DNA of 64,000 nucleotides from CAWDMN01 sp963803155 (GTDB lineage Bacteria > Acidobacteriota > Terriglobia > Versatilivoradales > Versatilivoraceae): positions 35,083 to 99,082 of the forward strand of contig CAWDMN010000056.1 in assembly GCA_963803155.1 (NCBI GenBank), given 5' to 3'. Positions within the stretch are counted from its first letter, which is position 1; each line of letters begins with the position of its first letter. Under the pieces are notes generated by a model, which saw only the letters and a list, made by a program, of their open reading frames with translations, made no database searches and had not been told where the DNA came from. A program made the translations under genes and the position numbers. Below, in pieces: positions 46,301 to 54,975 of this stretch.

Positions 46301-46508
46301 GCTGTGGCCCGTGGATGACAACTCCACGGCTCAATTGATGTCCGGATTTTATGGCCGTTTACTTCTCCCTAAAGATACCTCGGCTTCCTCTTCGACAACG
46401 GCACAGAATCCTGCCGCGGCTCTGCGCATGGCGCAAATTGACATGATCAATGGCCGCAAGTACAGCCCGCCTTACTTCTGGGCTCCATTCATCCTGGTTG
46501 GACAATAA
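43344..46508 (+). CDS. Exported CHAT-fold protease with TPR region
   Basis: A 1054-residue protein. The GTG start at 43344 has AAGGAG seven bases before it and gives a signal or membrane leader (about residues 10-30), so the enzyme seems to leave the cytoplasm. A Pro-rich segment follows, then about 450 residues of TPR-like helices, a coiled segment near 500-560, and the caspase-fold CHAT domain (about 760-1054). The predicted catalytic pair is His907 (LATHGL) and Cys955 (SACKTGLG). CHAT proteases cut protein substrates after a TPR receives a signal. No gasdermin or gRAMP gene is near. It is the third gene of the DUF4384-protease-CHAT set. Confidence 0.92.
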   Translation: MKYKTLRARFFKYSIFPVSLLFFLIHFSINSQTRKTAKPPASPSTTATHPAQAPLPPPPEPARTTLKKGLRALERGQSAEALAILGQAADKCQAEKDLQCEAEARRGLGDAYARQGTLFTPTAVEQYNQSVELFRKKGAAYSPEKLIPIADMKFNAQMTLAKIGDLYYKQRKYDEAEKYYGQIAPDRPKLDAAESRQQVQKARDVKNKPAQTKNRVENVGRSLGGLLSRKPSRSTVSDIGSTADAAANTAKDVEKTVTGVVEDVHRANLSLKSYCLSDISLGRVALARGNETAAQERFDSALNFATHYPPFFGKNPTSQRFQIIIQTDQGDLSLKQKRYADAAKKYQEARDKARGSQRPDLSWPASRGLGQAQWALAQAEYEKDPRSSRYISYRDSALAAYRESISVIEELRGQSIRGDEARQSFSAQTADVYQEYTQILAGLTILSAGGNFTKPLDGEALRYASEAFRVAESARSRALLDLMAESGVEIQTGIDHALLQKRQELTDRQTVLADQLIGLGGEGRGNGTTSDDDSVEREINQLEVQTAELEAQIRAANPRYASFTSSAPLSLEATQEKLLDDQTILLSYLMDENHSLLWVIGKRGVWLHSLGPSAQIDERVAKLRELLKASADSATPDPVAPPPPTPGSRSVKSKGTTSSKTVTPPPSKATGRRPSRDLKMVKTPGPPPMRPLEESPEARKYAESAFNLYFALMRPAVEAMAGKKLIIIPDGSLYTLPFEALITTLPTPGGEPPADYASLPYLIQEHVISYAPSATVLAAMKTDHTESKQPLSALLVGDPVFDPNDSRVKKEAQTNVSGQSQRDLLLKELPPESLPPAPPASSPAASGSEPAMKIPRLPATRTEVNEIAKLLRQNGVQPGVFLDLDANESLFRTRDLQGYQFVHLATHGLLNADHPESSGLLLSLVGNPPEMDGFLRTREIFNLRLGSPIVMLSACKTGLGQLRKGEGLIGLTRAFVYAGARDVGVSLWPVDDNSTAQLMSGFYGRLLLPKDTSASSSTTAQNPAAALRMAQIDMINGRKYSPPYFWAPFILVGQ

Positions 46509-46598
46509 AGAGAAACAAGATTTCGCCACGCCTTGCTAAATGGCCATCCCGAGAGGATGGCCATCGTAAGCCCGCGGAAAATTCTTCCCACTGAAGTT

Positions 46599-46664
46599 TC
46601 CTCAGAAAATAGCTTGGATGGAGGCGGGGTGCCCCAACCCCGCCTGAGTTTGACAAACCTCCTC
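46599..46664 (+). repeat. TCCTCRGAAAATAGC unit 1
   Basis: Begins TCCTCAGAAAATAGC and ends TTTGACAAACCTC, with a 9-bp hairpin (AGGCGGGGT/ACCCCGCCT, 46622-46645) inside. Its start resembles the end of the 148-bp repeat. Confidence 0.65.
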
Positions 46665-46740
46665 TGACGGCCTGTGGGCGGGCCGCCTCCATCATCCCAT
46701 TTTAATTGTCTTGCTGTGCCGGCCGTATTGGCATGAGTGG

Positions 46741-46805
46741 TCCTCGGAAAATAGCGGGAATTATGGTGGAAGCCTTCCCCTCCTGGGATTTGACAAGCCT
46801 CTCGA
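46741..46805 (+). repeat. TCCTCRGAAAATAGC unit 2
   Basis: Begins TCCTCGGAAAATAGC and ends TTTGACAAGCCTC, the same order and spacing as unit 1. The centre is different. Confidence 0.65.
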
Positions 46806-46818
46806 AACACCGCCATGC

Positions 46819-47637
46819 TCAAAAACAGACATACAATAAATGGATTGTAATGGCCAGAACCGCAGCCAGAGTCACATCGGCGGTATAGTGGTAACGACCC
46901 AATACAGCGCCAAGCGCAATGCTAATCGAGACCATCAGGAAAATCATTCCGCAGACCGGCAGCAGGCTAATCAGAACCAAGGAAGCAGCCATGGTTGAGG
47001 CTACATGCGCACTGGGAAATGTATTTAATTGGATGCTCCAGTGACGGAGAATCCAGAGATTGAAATTTCGCAAATGGCTGGGATGCAACGGAAGCAATCG
47101 CCCGAAATCCAGCATTCGCGGCGGGAGCGCCTGAACAAAAGGAATCAGGACATAACAAAAACAGGTGGAGGGCAGCAGAACAGTCCAATATCTGTCGACA
47201 TGGATTCTCAGATGAGACCAGTACAAAACACCCATTCCCATGGGAACCAACGGATAGCAGAACAGGTAGGCAAATTCAAAATAAGTGGCAATCCAATGGT
47301 GGCCCCAATGAAAGGCCCGTGATCGTAACAAGAGCGCAAAAATTTTTTGATCATACTGGTTCAATTTTCGTTGGAACTTTTCGTTTGGGCGGCCGATGAA
47401 AAGACCCGCCTGCCAATAGATCATCATCAGGAGAGGCGCAGGAAGCCAATCGCGCAGAATGGAACTCCCGAGAGGCGGCAGAAAATATTCCGAGAAATAT
47501 CCGCCCAAAGAGATCAAGATCCCGCTAATTCCAACCAGAGTAACCCGGAAGCATTTTAGCCATCCCAATTTTCTTATCCAGGCAACTACGATGAAAAAAA
47601 TAAAAAACACCCAATTGATTATTTCTGCATTTCGCAT
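46819..47637 (-). CDS. PAP2/inositolphosphotransferase-type membrane phosphatase
   Basis: A 272-residue membrane protein with five or more helices. The PAP2 motifs are FPSAHVAST and GRYHYTADV, the usual phosphatase pair, and the whole resembles the branch near Aur1-type inositolphosphotransferases. It probably acts on a lipid phosphate in the membrane. The start at 47637 has GGAG five bases away; an upstream TTG (47739) would add 34 residues. It runs opposite to the CHAT gene. Confidence 0.8.
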   Translation of the reverse strand: MRNAEIINWVFFIFFIVVAWIRKLGWLKCFRVTLVGISGILISLGGYFSEYFLPPLGSSILRDWLPAPLLMMIYWQAGLFIGRPNEKFQRKLNQYDQKIFALLLRSRAFHWGHHWIATYFEFAYLFCYPLVPMGMGVLYWSHLRIHVDRYWTVLLPSTCFCYVLIPFVQALPPRMLDFGRLLPLHPSHLRNFNLWILRHWSIQLNTFPSAHVASTMAASLVLISLLPVCGMIFLMVSISIALGAVLGRYHYTADVTLAAVLAITIHLLYVCF

Positions 47638-48210
47638 CACCGCTCCAAAACTCGAACAGATGGGATCGGATCGGCTTGAATCATCCAGCTCGATTTCCAA
47701 TAAACTGATGAAGTGAATTACCGATTTGAGTAGTGGCAAAAATCTAATCGTCTCGGAAAGATCTATATCTCATCTCTTTCAGGATTATACAAGATGATCT
47801 GTCAGGAGATCGGAGGAATGGGGGAATGTAGATTTCTGTTTTTGCGGATGCGAAACTAATTTTTTTGAATTCGACTGGTGGATTGGTTGAGCGGTGATGG
47901 CTCGTTCCGACATTGTGGAATTTTTAGATAAGATGAATTCTAAAAAACCGAAAGTCGTAACACACCGTCCGAAGCCGGACTCATCGATGACGAGCAGGAA
48001 TCCAGCCTCGAAGATAGTCAACTGTGATGGCGCGTTCATTGTAAGGACGCTGACAATCCAAATTGCCCAGGCAAAATATCCCCCGGGACGATAATCCTTC
48101 ATTCCATCTACTCATCGTCCCGGCCAATTTTGGATCCCCCCCCCCCTTAAAAAGGAGCAACGAAAAAAAGAGATCAGATTTGATTCTCGAACACTAAAAC
48201 TAAAGCGCCT
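47638..48210. other. Gap between PAP2 and IPT-repeat genes
   Basis: 573 bp with no gene I can support, and a run of ten C at about 48137-48146. Both neighbours are on the minus strand, so the PAP2 promoter should lie here. Confidence 0.4.
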
Positions 48211-50724
48211 CTATTGAGAAGCGCTTACTGTCGCACTCCCGCCACTAAGGACTGTGCCAGCGCCAGAGGCAAAATCCAATGAAATTGAATCGGAATACCC
48301 TTCGTCACTAAATAGAGACACCACAATAGAAACAATATCGTTGATATCTCCACTTACCGTGAAGGGAACCACCAATGTAAATTGGCTTCCGAATTGAGCT
48401 GAATCCGGTGATTGATACCAGGAACTAAACAGGGTATTCACATCACTGGAAAGCTGCTGAGTCTGTAAATTCCCATTTGGCTTACCATACAAAAAGAATT
48501 TGACCTGACTCAGTGACCTGGAGTTCGAATAACCCGTAATGTGGATTTCAAAACCGTTTGAGGTTTTGTTAACAATAGTCGCAGATATTATGGCCGGAGG
48601 ACGGCGCGGCAGCACCAAGGTGCGGCTCGGATCTGGAGATGGCACAAAATTGCCACCATCCAATTGCATCGTTACAGCCACTTTGATAGTTCCGGCCACT
48701 GTCCCGGTTTGAAAAGCCGCTGAGCTGGAATTATCGGAAAAGACGGCGGCCGTAGTATTTGCGGGAATAGCAAAGTGGACAGTCCTCCCTCCGGTCACAA
48801 ACTGAATTGCGGGATCATCCACGTTGAAAACGGCATCAGGTGCAAAAGTCAGGGTCAGTTGCCCTTCCAAATCCAGAGAATAGGGGGCCGATAAAATCAA
48901 GCCAGTTCCGATTTGTTGCGCGAACTGCGGCGCCTCGGGAATTCCCGTCAAAGTGACGGCGGATAAGGCAGTGTGCACGGTGAGGGTGAACACTTGCGAA
49001 ACCGAAGATTGGAGCGCATCCGTCACACCGATTTGTACAGGAAATTTCCCCTCTATGTTTGGCGTCCCCGAAATGATACCCATAGTATCCAAAGTAAATC
49101 CCGCGGGGAGAGTTCCCTCTACTATTCTCCAACTATAAGGCGCTTGCCCGCCAGAAGCCGTCAGTTGGGATGAGTAATTAATCCCAATCATGCTATTGGG
49201 CAGCGATGCCAATGATGTGATCTTGAGTGGCGGCGTGATATTGAATATTGCGGGAGCGGAACTGCCACCACCAGGAGCAGGATTAAAGACCGTCACCGCA
49301 GCAACGCCTTCCGTGGCAATGTCTTTAGCGTCGATTTGGGCTGTCAGTTGAGATGCACTCAAATAGGCAGTGGCCCGACTATTTCCATTCCAGCGCACAA
49401 CCGCGCCGCGCCCAAAATTAGATCCATTTACAGTCAGGACGAATGCGCTCGTCCCGGCGGGCCTACCGCCAGGATTCAATGAAACTATGGCCGGAATTGG
49501 ATTATTCACGGTAAAAGTGGCAGGGGGCGAGACGCCGGCAAATTGCGCTTCGCTGCTCACGGTCACGGGAATGAGTCCAGCATCGGCAAGATCAGTCGCA
49601 GGGATAGCCGCAGTTATCTGGTTAGCACTGACAAAAGTGGTTGGACGATTCGCGCCATTCCACTGTACCGTTGATCCCGCCACTGAACCATTGGCGGACA
49701 CGGCAGGAGCCAGAAAATTGGTTCCATTCACGGTCAGAGTGAATGCACCAGTCCCCGCCACGGCATCCGCGGGGACGAGACCGGTAATCGTTGGAGGAGG
49801 CGGAGAGATGTGGAACACTAAGGGATCGGAGACCGTTTTAAATCTTACATTCTCCACTGTCACGGACGCCGAACCCAATTGTGCGAGATTTGCGGCAGGC
49901 ACAACCGCCGTAAGCTGTGAGGTGCTGACAATCGTTGTGGCCAGGTTTACACCATTCCATTGGAGCATCGTAGAGTATTCCGGCCTGAAACTATTCCCAG
50001 CAGCCGTGAGAGTAAGGTCGGGGCTGCCCACCACGGCCCGAGACGGAGTGATCTGGCTCAAAGACAAAGGTGGATCGATGGTGAACGAAAGTGCAGTGCT
50101 GGTTAGAGCGCTGTATATATCTACAACTCGGACGGAAGCATTGCCAGCAGCTGCCAGTTCCGATGTCGGAATTACAGCACTCAGTTGAGTCGAACTGATG
50201 TGCGTGGTATTGTATTGCGTGCCATTCCAGGTGATTGCCGCAACTTCAAAACTTGAAAAATTGCCATTTACGGTCAATGTAAAACTTCCTGATCCCACCG
50301 GTCGAAAAGACGGAGAGATTGAATCTAGCCGCGCCAAAACTGGAAAATCAACACTGTTGGATAAAAAATTCGCTCCGGCTAAATTCAATCGAAACCCAAT
50401 CGGGTATATCCCAGGATTGGATACATAACTAGCGGGGACAACGGCCGTGGCTAGCGTATCGCTCACAACCGTGGTTGCGAGAGTCCCTTGACCCCATACA
50501 ATGCCCGAGCCAGAAATTCCTCCTGAAAATCCGCTTCCTCTAACTGTAAGCGTAAAATCACTACTCCCTTCCACCACGCTTGTCGGGCTGATGCTCGATA
50601 TGACCGGCACCGGCTGCTGTCCCCACGACATATCGCCCAATCCAAGCCAAGAGAAAAGCATGAAAAGGATAAGCCAACCGGGCTTGCCCACTCTTTTTGG
50701 CACAACTTTAATATTGAGTTCCAT
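48211..50724 (-). CDS. Secreted IPT/TIG-repeat protein
   Basis: An 837-residue secreted protein. Signal peptide (about 1-36, ending DMSWGQ), then about five IPT/TIG beta-sandwich repeats each with a hallmark like SGSFTLTVNG...ITWNGT..T..SSTQLSAVIP, an Ig-like He_PIG-type domain (ITSLASLPNSMIGINYSSQLTASGGQAPYSW), and a C-terminal beta domain typical of acidobacterial surface proteins. No catalytic residues. The ATG at 50724 shares its A with the stop codon of the upstream gene (TGATG), so the two are coupled. Likely on or outside the envelope. Confidence 0.85.
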   Translation of the reverse strand: MELNIKVVPKRVGKPGWLILFMLFSWLGLGDMSWGQQPVPVISSISPTSVVEGSSDFTLTVRGSGFSGGISGSGIVWGQGTLATTVVSDTLATAVVPASYVSNPGIYPIGFRLNLAGANFLSNSVDFPVLARLDSISPSFRPVGSGSFTLTVNGNFSSFEVAAITWNGTQYNTTHISSTQLSAVIPTSELAAAGNASVRVVDIYSALTSTALSFTIDPPLSLSQITPSRAVVGSPDLTLTAAGNSFRPEYSTMLQWNGVNLATTIVSTSQLTAVVPAANLAQLGSASVTVENVRFKTVSDPLVFHISPPPPTITGLVPADAVAGTGAFTLTVNGTNFLAPAVSANGSVAGSTVQWNGANRPTTFVSANQITAAIPATDLADAGLIPVTVSSEAQFAGVSPPATFTVNNPIPAIVSLNPGGRPAGTSAFVLTVNGSNFGRGAVVRWNGNSRATAYLSASQLTAQIDAKDIATEGVAAVTVFNPAPGGGSSAPAIFNITPPLKITSLASLPNSMIGINYSSQLTASGGQAPYSWRIVEGTLPAGFTLDTMGIISGTPNIEGKFPVQIGVTDALQSSVSQVFTLTVHTALSAVTLTGIPEAPQFAQQIGTGLILSAPYSLDLEGQLTLTFAPDAVFNVDDPAIQFVTGGRTVHFAIPANTTAAVFSDNSSSAAFQTGTVAGTIKVAVTMQLDGGNFVPSPDPSRTLVLPRRPPAIISATIVNKTSNGFEIHITGYSNSRSLSQVKFFLYGKPNGNLQTQQLSSDVNTLFSSWYQSPDSAQFGSQFTLVVPFTVSGDINDIVSIVVSLFSDEGYSDSISLDFASGAGTVLSGGSATVSASQ

Positions 50725-51854
50725 CACCGGCTCCTCCTTTCCTTCTCCAGGCGAGACGCTGCATTCTTCTCTTGGGAATCCACGGCTTGACGGGCACGCA
50801 AACGCTCCGAATCAGCGGGAACCAGGGAGAGTCGATTTTCGATGGGAGTCAGCTCCAGCAAAGGGAGTGGACCTCCAGAGTACTCTTGAAGCTGAAATAC
50901 ATTTCCGCTTGGCCACGGATTTAATTGGTCAAGCGCCAGTTGGTTGTTTACGCGGAAAGCCAAATTACTCTTGAGCTCAATTACACAAAGGTGTGGCGCA
51001 TCCGCATTGAGAATCGCCAATCTATCTCCCGCGCCATTTAAAGCCAAAGCCACCGGTCCGGCCAATTCCAAATGGTTGGAAGCAATGCGGGATATTTGCG
51101 GATTTTCCGGCACCCCTTTCACACACCAGATTGCATTCCCCCGCCTATCCGCCACATAGATACTTTTTCCAGAGGGGTGAAACGCCAAAGCGGAAACAGA
51201 GGACATCGAGGCAATTGAACGGTGATTCCCTGCCGGCGAAATCACCTGAAGAGTGCTACTCTCAGCCCCTGTCACTCCCGCCAATATCAGTTGACCGTCA
51301 TCGGAAATAGCGAGAGCGGTGATCTCACCCTGCAATTCGCTTGTCACGACTTCACGCAGGGAAGACTCGGAAGCAGGGGAAATTTGGAATAGCAGAAGTG
51401 TGCTCGTATTTTCTTTCAGAAGGGCCGCGGAAGTGCCGGCGGGACTCCAATACGCCTTTGTTATCCGGCTATCCGGACTACCAAGTATGCGGCAGGCGGC
51501 GATTCTTTCCGCCAGGTTCACCAAAATCAGTTCTCCGCCAGGCGCTTGACTCAAAGCAAGGGCACGGTGCGGAGAAATCCAAGCGGAGTTTAAGGAGAGT
51601 TCTGGCTGAATCGACCGGCCGGCCAAAGCAGCGCCCGGGATTCCGGTAATCTCACGGAATTCTTGAGACGCACGATCAAATACATATCCAAGCACTGGCC
51701 CTCCCAAAAGTTCGCCGTTCTTTCCCGTCTGGGTCGGTGCAGATCCGCTAAAAGAGGCCGCTATGGGAGGATTCACGCTCTCTGACAAACAGAGAGCCGC
51801 ACTAAAAAAAAGCCACAGCATAATCAAGCATAATATTGGTACCTTGCGACACAT
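50724..51854 (-). CDS. Secreted WD40-like beta-propeller protein
   Basis: A 376-residue secreted protein with a signal peptide (about 1-24). Repeated strands such as ITALAISDDGQLILAGV, VSALAFHPSGKSIYVADRRGNAIW and PVALALNGAGDRLAILN form a beta-propeller of about six or seven blades. It lacks any enzyme motif. AAAAGGAG precedes the ATG at 51854. Its stop overlaps the start of the IPT gene, so the two are translationally coupled and probably act together as an extracytoplasmic adhesin or scaffold. Confidence 0.8.
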   Translation of the reverse strand: MCRKVPILCLIMLWLFFSAALCLSESVNPPIAASFSGSAPTQTGKNGELLGGPVLGYVFDRASQEFREITGIPGAALAGRSIQPELSLNSAWISPHRALALSQAPGGELILVNLAERIAACRILGSPDSRITKAYWSPAGTSAALLKENTSTLLLFQISPASESSLREVVTSELQGEITALAISDDGQLILAGVTGAESSTLQVISPAGNHRSIASMSSVSALAFHPSGKSIYVADRRGNAIWCVKGVPENPQISRIASNHLELAGPVALALNGAGDRLAILNADAPHLCVIELKSNLAFRVNNQLALDQLNPWPSGNVFQLQEYSGGPLPLLELTPIENRLSLVPADSERLRARQAVDSQEKNAASRLEKERRSR

Positions 51855-52017
51855 TGGATTTCTCCTTTTCGGATCATATAATCGTCCCATGAATGAATTT
51901 TTTGCGGTGATTTGCCTTGCTGCTCTGCTCCCTTGTCCAGATGACTTACCCAAAAATCAAAAGAGCACGCAATTCATGGGTCCAGAGTGGAGCCCATAAC
52001 AAAAAACAGAATTCTCT

Positions 52018-52614
52018 TCAAGGACGACTCACTGTGGGAGTGCCAATTGACACAGTCGTGGGCTGTTGTTTATTCCTCGTCGCAACGACAGCGCCAGCGG
52101 CTGCGGCGGCGCCCGCCACCGCGATAATAGCGATCACTTTTGCGGAAATGCCCCCAGCGGCCGCAGCGGCGGCTGCCGCGTTGGTTTGGTTTATTACATT
52201 GGTGGCCGTCATATTTTTAAAGGAAGCGGCAATTTTGATCTGAAACTGGCCCGAAATCTTGTTGGTTTGAATACCGCGAGCTATTGCTTGACCCTGTTTG
52301 TCCGTATAAACCATCAGAGACTTTGATCCACTGGGGAAAATCCCCCCCGCGCCTGAATCTGGCAAAGTGAATACCACCAGCGCACCTGCCACCGGTTTGT
52401 GATTCTCATCCTCGACCTGTACGATGGGTTCGCGAGTAGTCCGCTGTCGGATGTTGTTAATGGCTCCTTCTCCTTCCATGATAATGATCTTGATCTGGCC
52501 AACAGAGGCCTCCTGGCCGAATAATCCAGGACTGAATCCTTCCCATGCCAGCAGCAGAATCACAAGAATAGAACTCACTTGCCTCAACCGCGGAGGAATG
52601 AAATGGAACCGCAT
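52018..52614 (-). CDS. Secreted Ig-like (Big-type) protein with Ala-rich helix
   Basis: A 198-residue secreted protein. Signal peptide about 1-33; an Ig-like domain with TTREPIVQVEDENHKPVAGALVVF and TDKQGQAIARG at about 55-140; then an Ala run (eight in a row near 146) and a hydrophobic helix (KVIAIIAVAGAAAAAGAVVA). This layout is frequent in Acidobacteriota. GAGGAGG lies before the ATG. Its partner and role are unknown. It is the last minus-strand gene before the DUF4384-caspase set. Confidence 0.75.
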   Translation of the reverse strand: MRFHFIPPRLRQVSSILVILLLAWEGFSPGLFGQEASVGQIKIIIMEGEGAINNIRQRTTREPIVQVEDENHKPVAGALVVFTLPDSGAGGIFPSGSKSLMVYTDKQGQAIARGIQTNKISGQFQIKIAASFKNMTATNVINQTNAAAAAAAAGGISAKVIAIIAVAGAAAAAGAVVATRNKQQPTTVSIGTPTVSRP

Positions 52615-53358
52615 GAAATGCCTCCTCTCGTCTCTTATTTACAATCGGAATCTGCTTAATAGATGGTTTTGACGGTCACAATTGCGATCCGCAAAGATTA
52701 CTCCCCACTTTCACTCCGGAAAGAGGTCGAACGTCCGGAGAATTAGCAAATGGTCCAAACGTTTTTTCGCGCATGAACGCCGACCGTTCCCGGAGGAAAG
52801 CCAAACTCGACAAATAATTCGGAGAACAAGAATTGCTTCGTCCTATATATTTAGGTAAACCGCGGCAGATTACAAATAATTTTTGCGACGGCCCAGCATT
52901 TTTGTCGAGCGCCCGGCGAAATGGACACGGACTTTGAATCTTCTGGGAGGCGATTTATTATAGCCGCAGCGATTCGCGCCATGCCAATAGTCTACGAATG
53001 GTCAATGGGAAAAGTTTAGTGGAGGAAATCATGATGATCCTGTTTTCTTTCCTCCATCGGATCCTCTTACCTATCGCTTAAAATTTCCACCATCACTGGT
53101 AGAAAGCAAACTCAACCTCAAATCATCGAAGGATGCATATAAGACTCTTTCCCCACCGTCCGCCTCGCATTTCTTTTCAAATCGTCATGAAAGGATTTTC
53201 TTAAATCATGAATTCAGCCGCTGGCAAGCCAAATATTAATCCATGGAGCCTCAGCTCGATGCTAAGGGCGGCCATGAAGGCAATGAATCCTTGTGATGCG
53301 GCTCGCGCTATGGTATTTTTTAAATTATCGGAAAGCTAAATAGCCGGGAGGGATAGTC
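52615..53358. other. Divergent gap with promoter-like sites
   Basis: 744 bp, no gene seen. TTGAAT-N16-TATTAT (52934-52961) and TTGTGA-N17-TATTTT (53291-53319) are plus-strand sigma-70-like pairs that might serve the DUF4384-caspase genes. Neither is strong. Confidence 0.4.
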
Positions 53359-54174
53359 ATGATTAAGAAAAATTTCATTCAAATCAGTTTGGGAATGTTT
53401 TTCCTGTCAGCACTGATGCCTCAATTTCTTGCTCAATCAAAAATCCGCGCTCGTGATTTATTTTTGGCCGGAAAGGCTGAACCGGCGAGCACGAGCCCGG
53501 CACAAACCATTAGCGCCCAATCGGACAAAACCATCAAAGGTGTCAAAACGGAAGCCTCGCCGCTGGGTTTGCGCTACAGCATCATGAAGCGGCTGTCCAC
53601 GGGGCAATTCAGCGAGGTGGACCCAGACGCTGTTTTTCGTTCCGGCGATCGAATCCGCCTTACCGTGGAATCCAACAATTCCGGTTATCTTTACATTGTG
53701 TTGCGCGGTTCCAGCGGCAGATGGAATCTGCTCTTTCCCAACGCGGAAATCATGGGGGGAAAAAACCTGGTAGAAGGTGGGAACCGCTATGAAATTCCCT
53801 TGGGAACTGCCTCATTCCAGTTTGATGAAACTCCTGGAGTCGAGAAATTGTTCCTGCTGTTGGCGCGAAATCCAGAGCCTGACTTTGAAAAACTCGTTCA
53901 GTCTTTGAAGGAAAAGACTCCTGAGGCCTCAGCCACACCCTCTTCTCCCACCGCCTCTTCAAGCCAGGGCGGAGGCAGCGTACAAGTGGTATCTTCATTG
54001 GACGATTCCACCATTAACAAGAGTCGCGGCCGCGTGGCCACGCGCGATCTGGTCTTCGAGAAAGTGAATGAGGAAAATATCGGGGCCAAATCCGAAAAGG
54101 CAATCTATGTTGTGAATCGTTCATCCAGCCCTGAAGCCCGAGTCGTAGTGGATGTCAGCTTGAATCATCAGTGA
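53359..54174 (+). CDS. Secreted DUF4384-domain protein 2
   Basis: A 271-residue protein with a signal peptide (about 1-26). The DUF4384 block runs from about 70 to 175: AVFRSGDRIRLTVESNNSGYLYIVLRG, LLFPNAEIMGG and a Phe-rich strand, closely like protein 1 (SGDRIRL, GYLY, LLFP). The C-terminal 90 residues are low complexity Ser/Thr/Glu then a beta strand. First gene of a second DUF4384 set. The stop is 55 bp before the next DUF4384 gene. Confidence 0.85.
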   Translation: MIKKNFIQISLGMFFLSALMPQFLAQSKIRARDLFLAGKAEPASTSPAQTISAQSDKTIKGVKTEASPLGLRYSIMKRLSTGQFSEVDPDAVFRSGDRIRLTVESNNSGYLYIVLRGSSGRWNLLFPNAEIMGGKNLVEGGNRYEIPLGTASFQFDETPGVEKLFLLLARNPEPDFEKLVQSLKEKTPEASATPSSPTASSSQGGGSVQVVSSLDDSTINKSRGRVATRDLVFEKVNEENIGAKSEKAIYVVNRSSSPEARVVVDVSLNHQ

Positions 54175-54229
54175 TCGTTTCTCCCGCTTCGAGGGATGGA
54201 AATCCCACTGGCCGCGCAAGGAGAGCGTT

Positions 54230-54970
54230 ATGTCCAACGGCTCATTGCCCCTGTTGAGGATGCGGGGGCGTTTATTCTTCCTGTTTTTCATGGCGGTATG
54301 TTTACCCGCTATCCTTCTCAGCCAGAGCGAGACTATCTCGCAAGGCTCCCGTCGAATAGAAATCATACTGGAAAAACACACGCAGAATCATTGGGCCGCC
54401 GTAGAGCCGGCACTCGTTTTCCCTTCCGGCGATCATTTGCGTTTTCGAATTAAAGCCAGTTTTGGGGGATTTCTCTACGTAGTCAACCTGAGCACCGAAC
54501 AAAAATATTCACTGTTATTTCCAACGGAAGAAACAGGAACGGAGAATCAAATTGAAGCTGGCAAAGAATATCTGATTCCCGCCACACAAGGCGGCTTCCG
54601 TATTACCGGACCCATTGGCCACGAAATTGTGTATTGGCTGATCAGTCCGGTTGAGTTACAACAACCGGAACAGTTTGCCCGTTTGAATTACAAACCATTG
54701 CCTCCGCCGCCCGAGAAGGGAAAGTCTCCCGCCAACTTAATCCCTCGCTGTGACGATCAAATGTTTCGAGCCCGGGGAGAATGTATCGATGTCACGGCTG
54801 GTCCGCAGAAGGTCGAAGATACAAGTCAGCTTCCAGGAAATCTTTCCGGGATCCAGAATTTGAATGCCCGGGGGCTGGAGTTTTCCCGACAGCAAAATCA
54901 AGCAGTGATCTCCACTCTGGATTCTGGATCGGCACCAATCATTTTTGAGTTTCATCTTGCCCACAGGTGA
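54230..54970 (+). CDS. Secreted DUF4384-like protein 3
   Basis: A 246-residue secreted protein with a signal peptide (about 10-34). It keeps the FPSGDHLRFRIKASFGGFLYVVNL and LLFPTEE motifs, but is the most diverged of the three. A Pro-rich segment and a two-Cys segment (RCDDQMFRARGECID) follow. AAGGAGA five bases before the ATG. Its stop overlaps or abuts the caspase gene (GTGA at 54967-54970). Confidence 0.75.
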   Translation: MSNGSLPLLRMRGRLFFLFFMAVCLPAILLSQSETISQGSRRIEIILEKHTQNHWAAVEPALVFPSGDHLRFRIKASFGGFLYVVNLSTEQKYSLLFPTEETGTENQIEAGKEYLIPATQGGFRITGPIGHEIVYWLISPVELQQPEQFARLNYKPLPPPPEKGKSPANLIPRCDDQMFRARGECIDVTAGPQKVEDTSQLPGNLSGIQNLNARGLEFSRQQNQAVISTLDSGSAPIIFEFHLAHR

Positions 54971-54975
54971 TCTTT

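Larger units (their letters stand above)
46509..46818. other. Palindromic gap between CHAT and PAP2 genes
   Basis: Holds a perfect 10-bp hairpin (46540-46564, ATGGCCATCC with GGATGGCCAT) that may end the CHAT transcript, and two repeat units described separately. Confidence 0.6.

Noticed and set aside
43344..46508. Craspase/gRAMP-type or gasdermin-linked immune CHAT
   Set aside because: No Cas7-11, crRNA array or gasdermin gene is near, and the protein carries an export signal.
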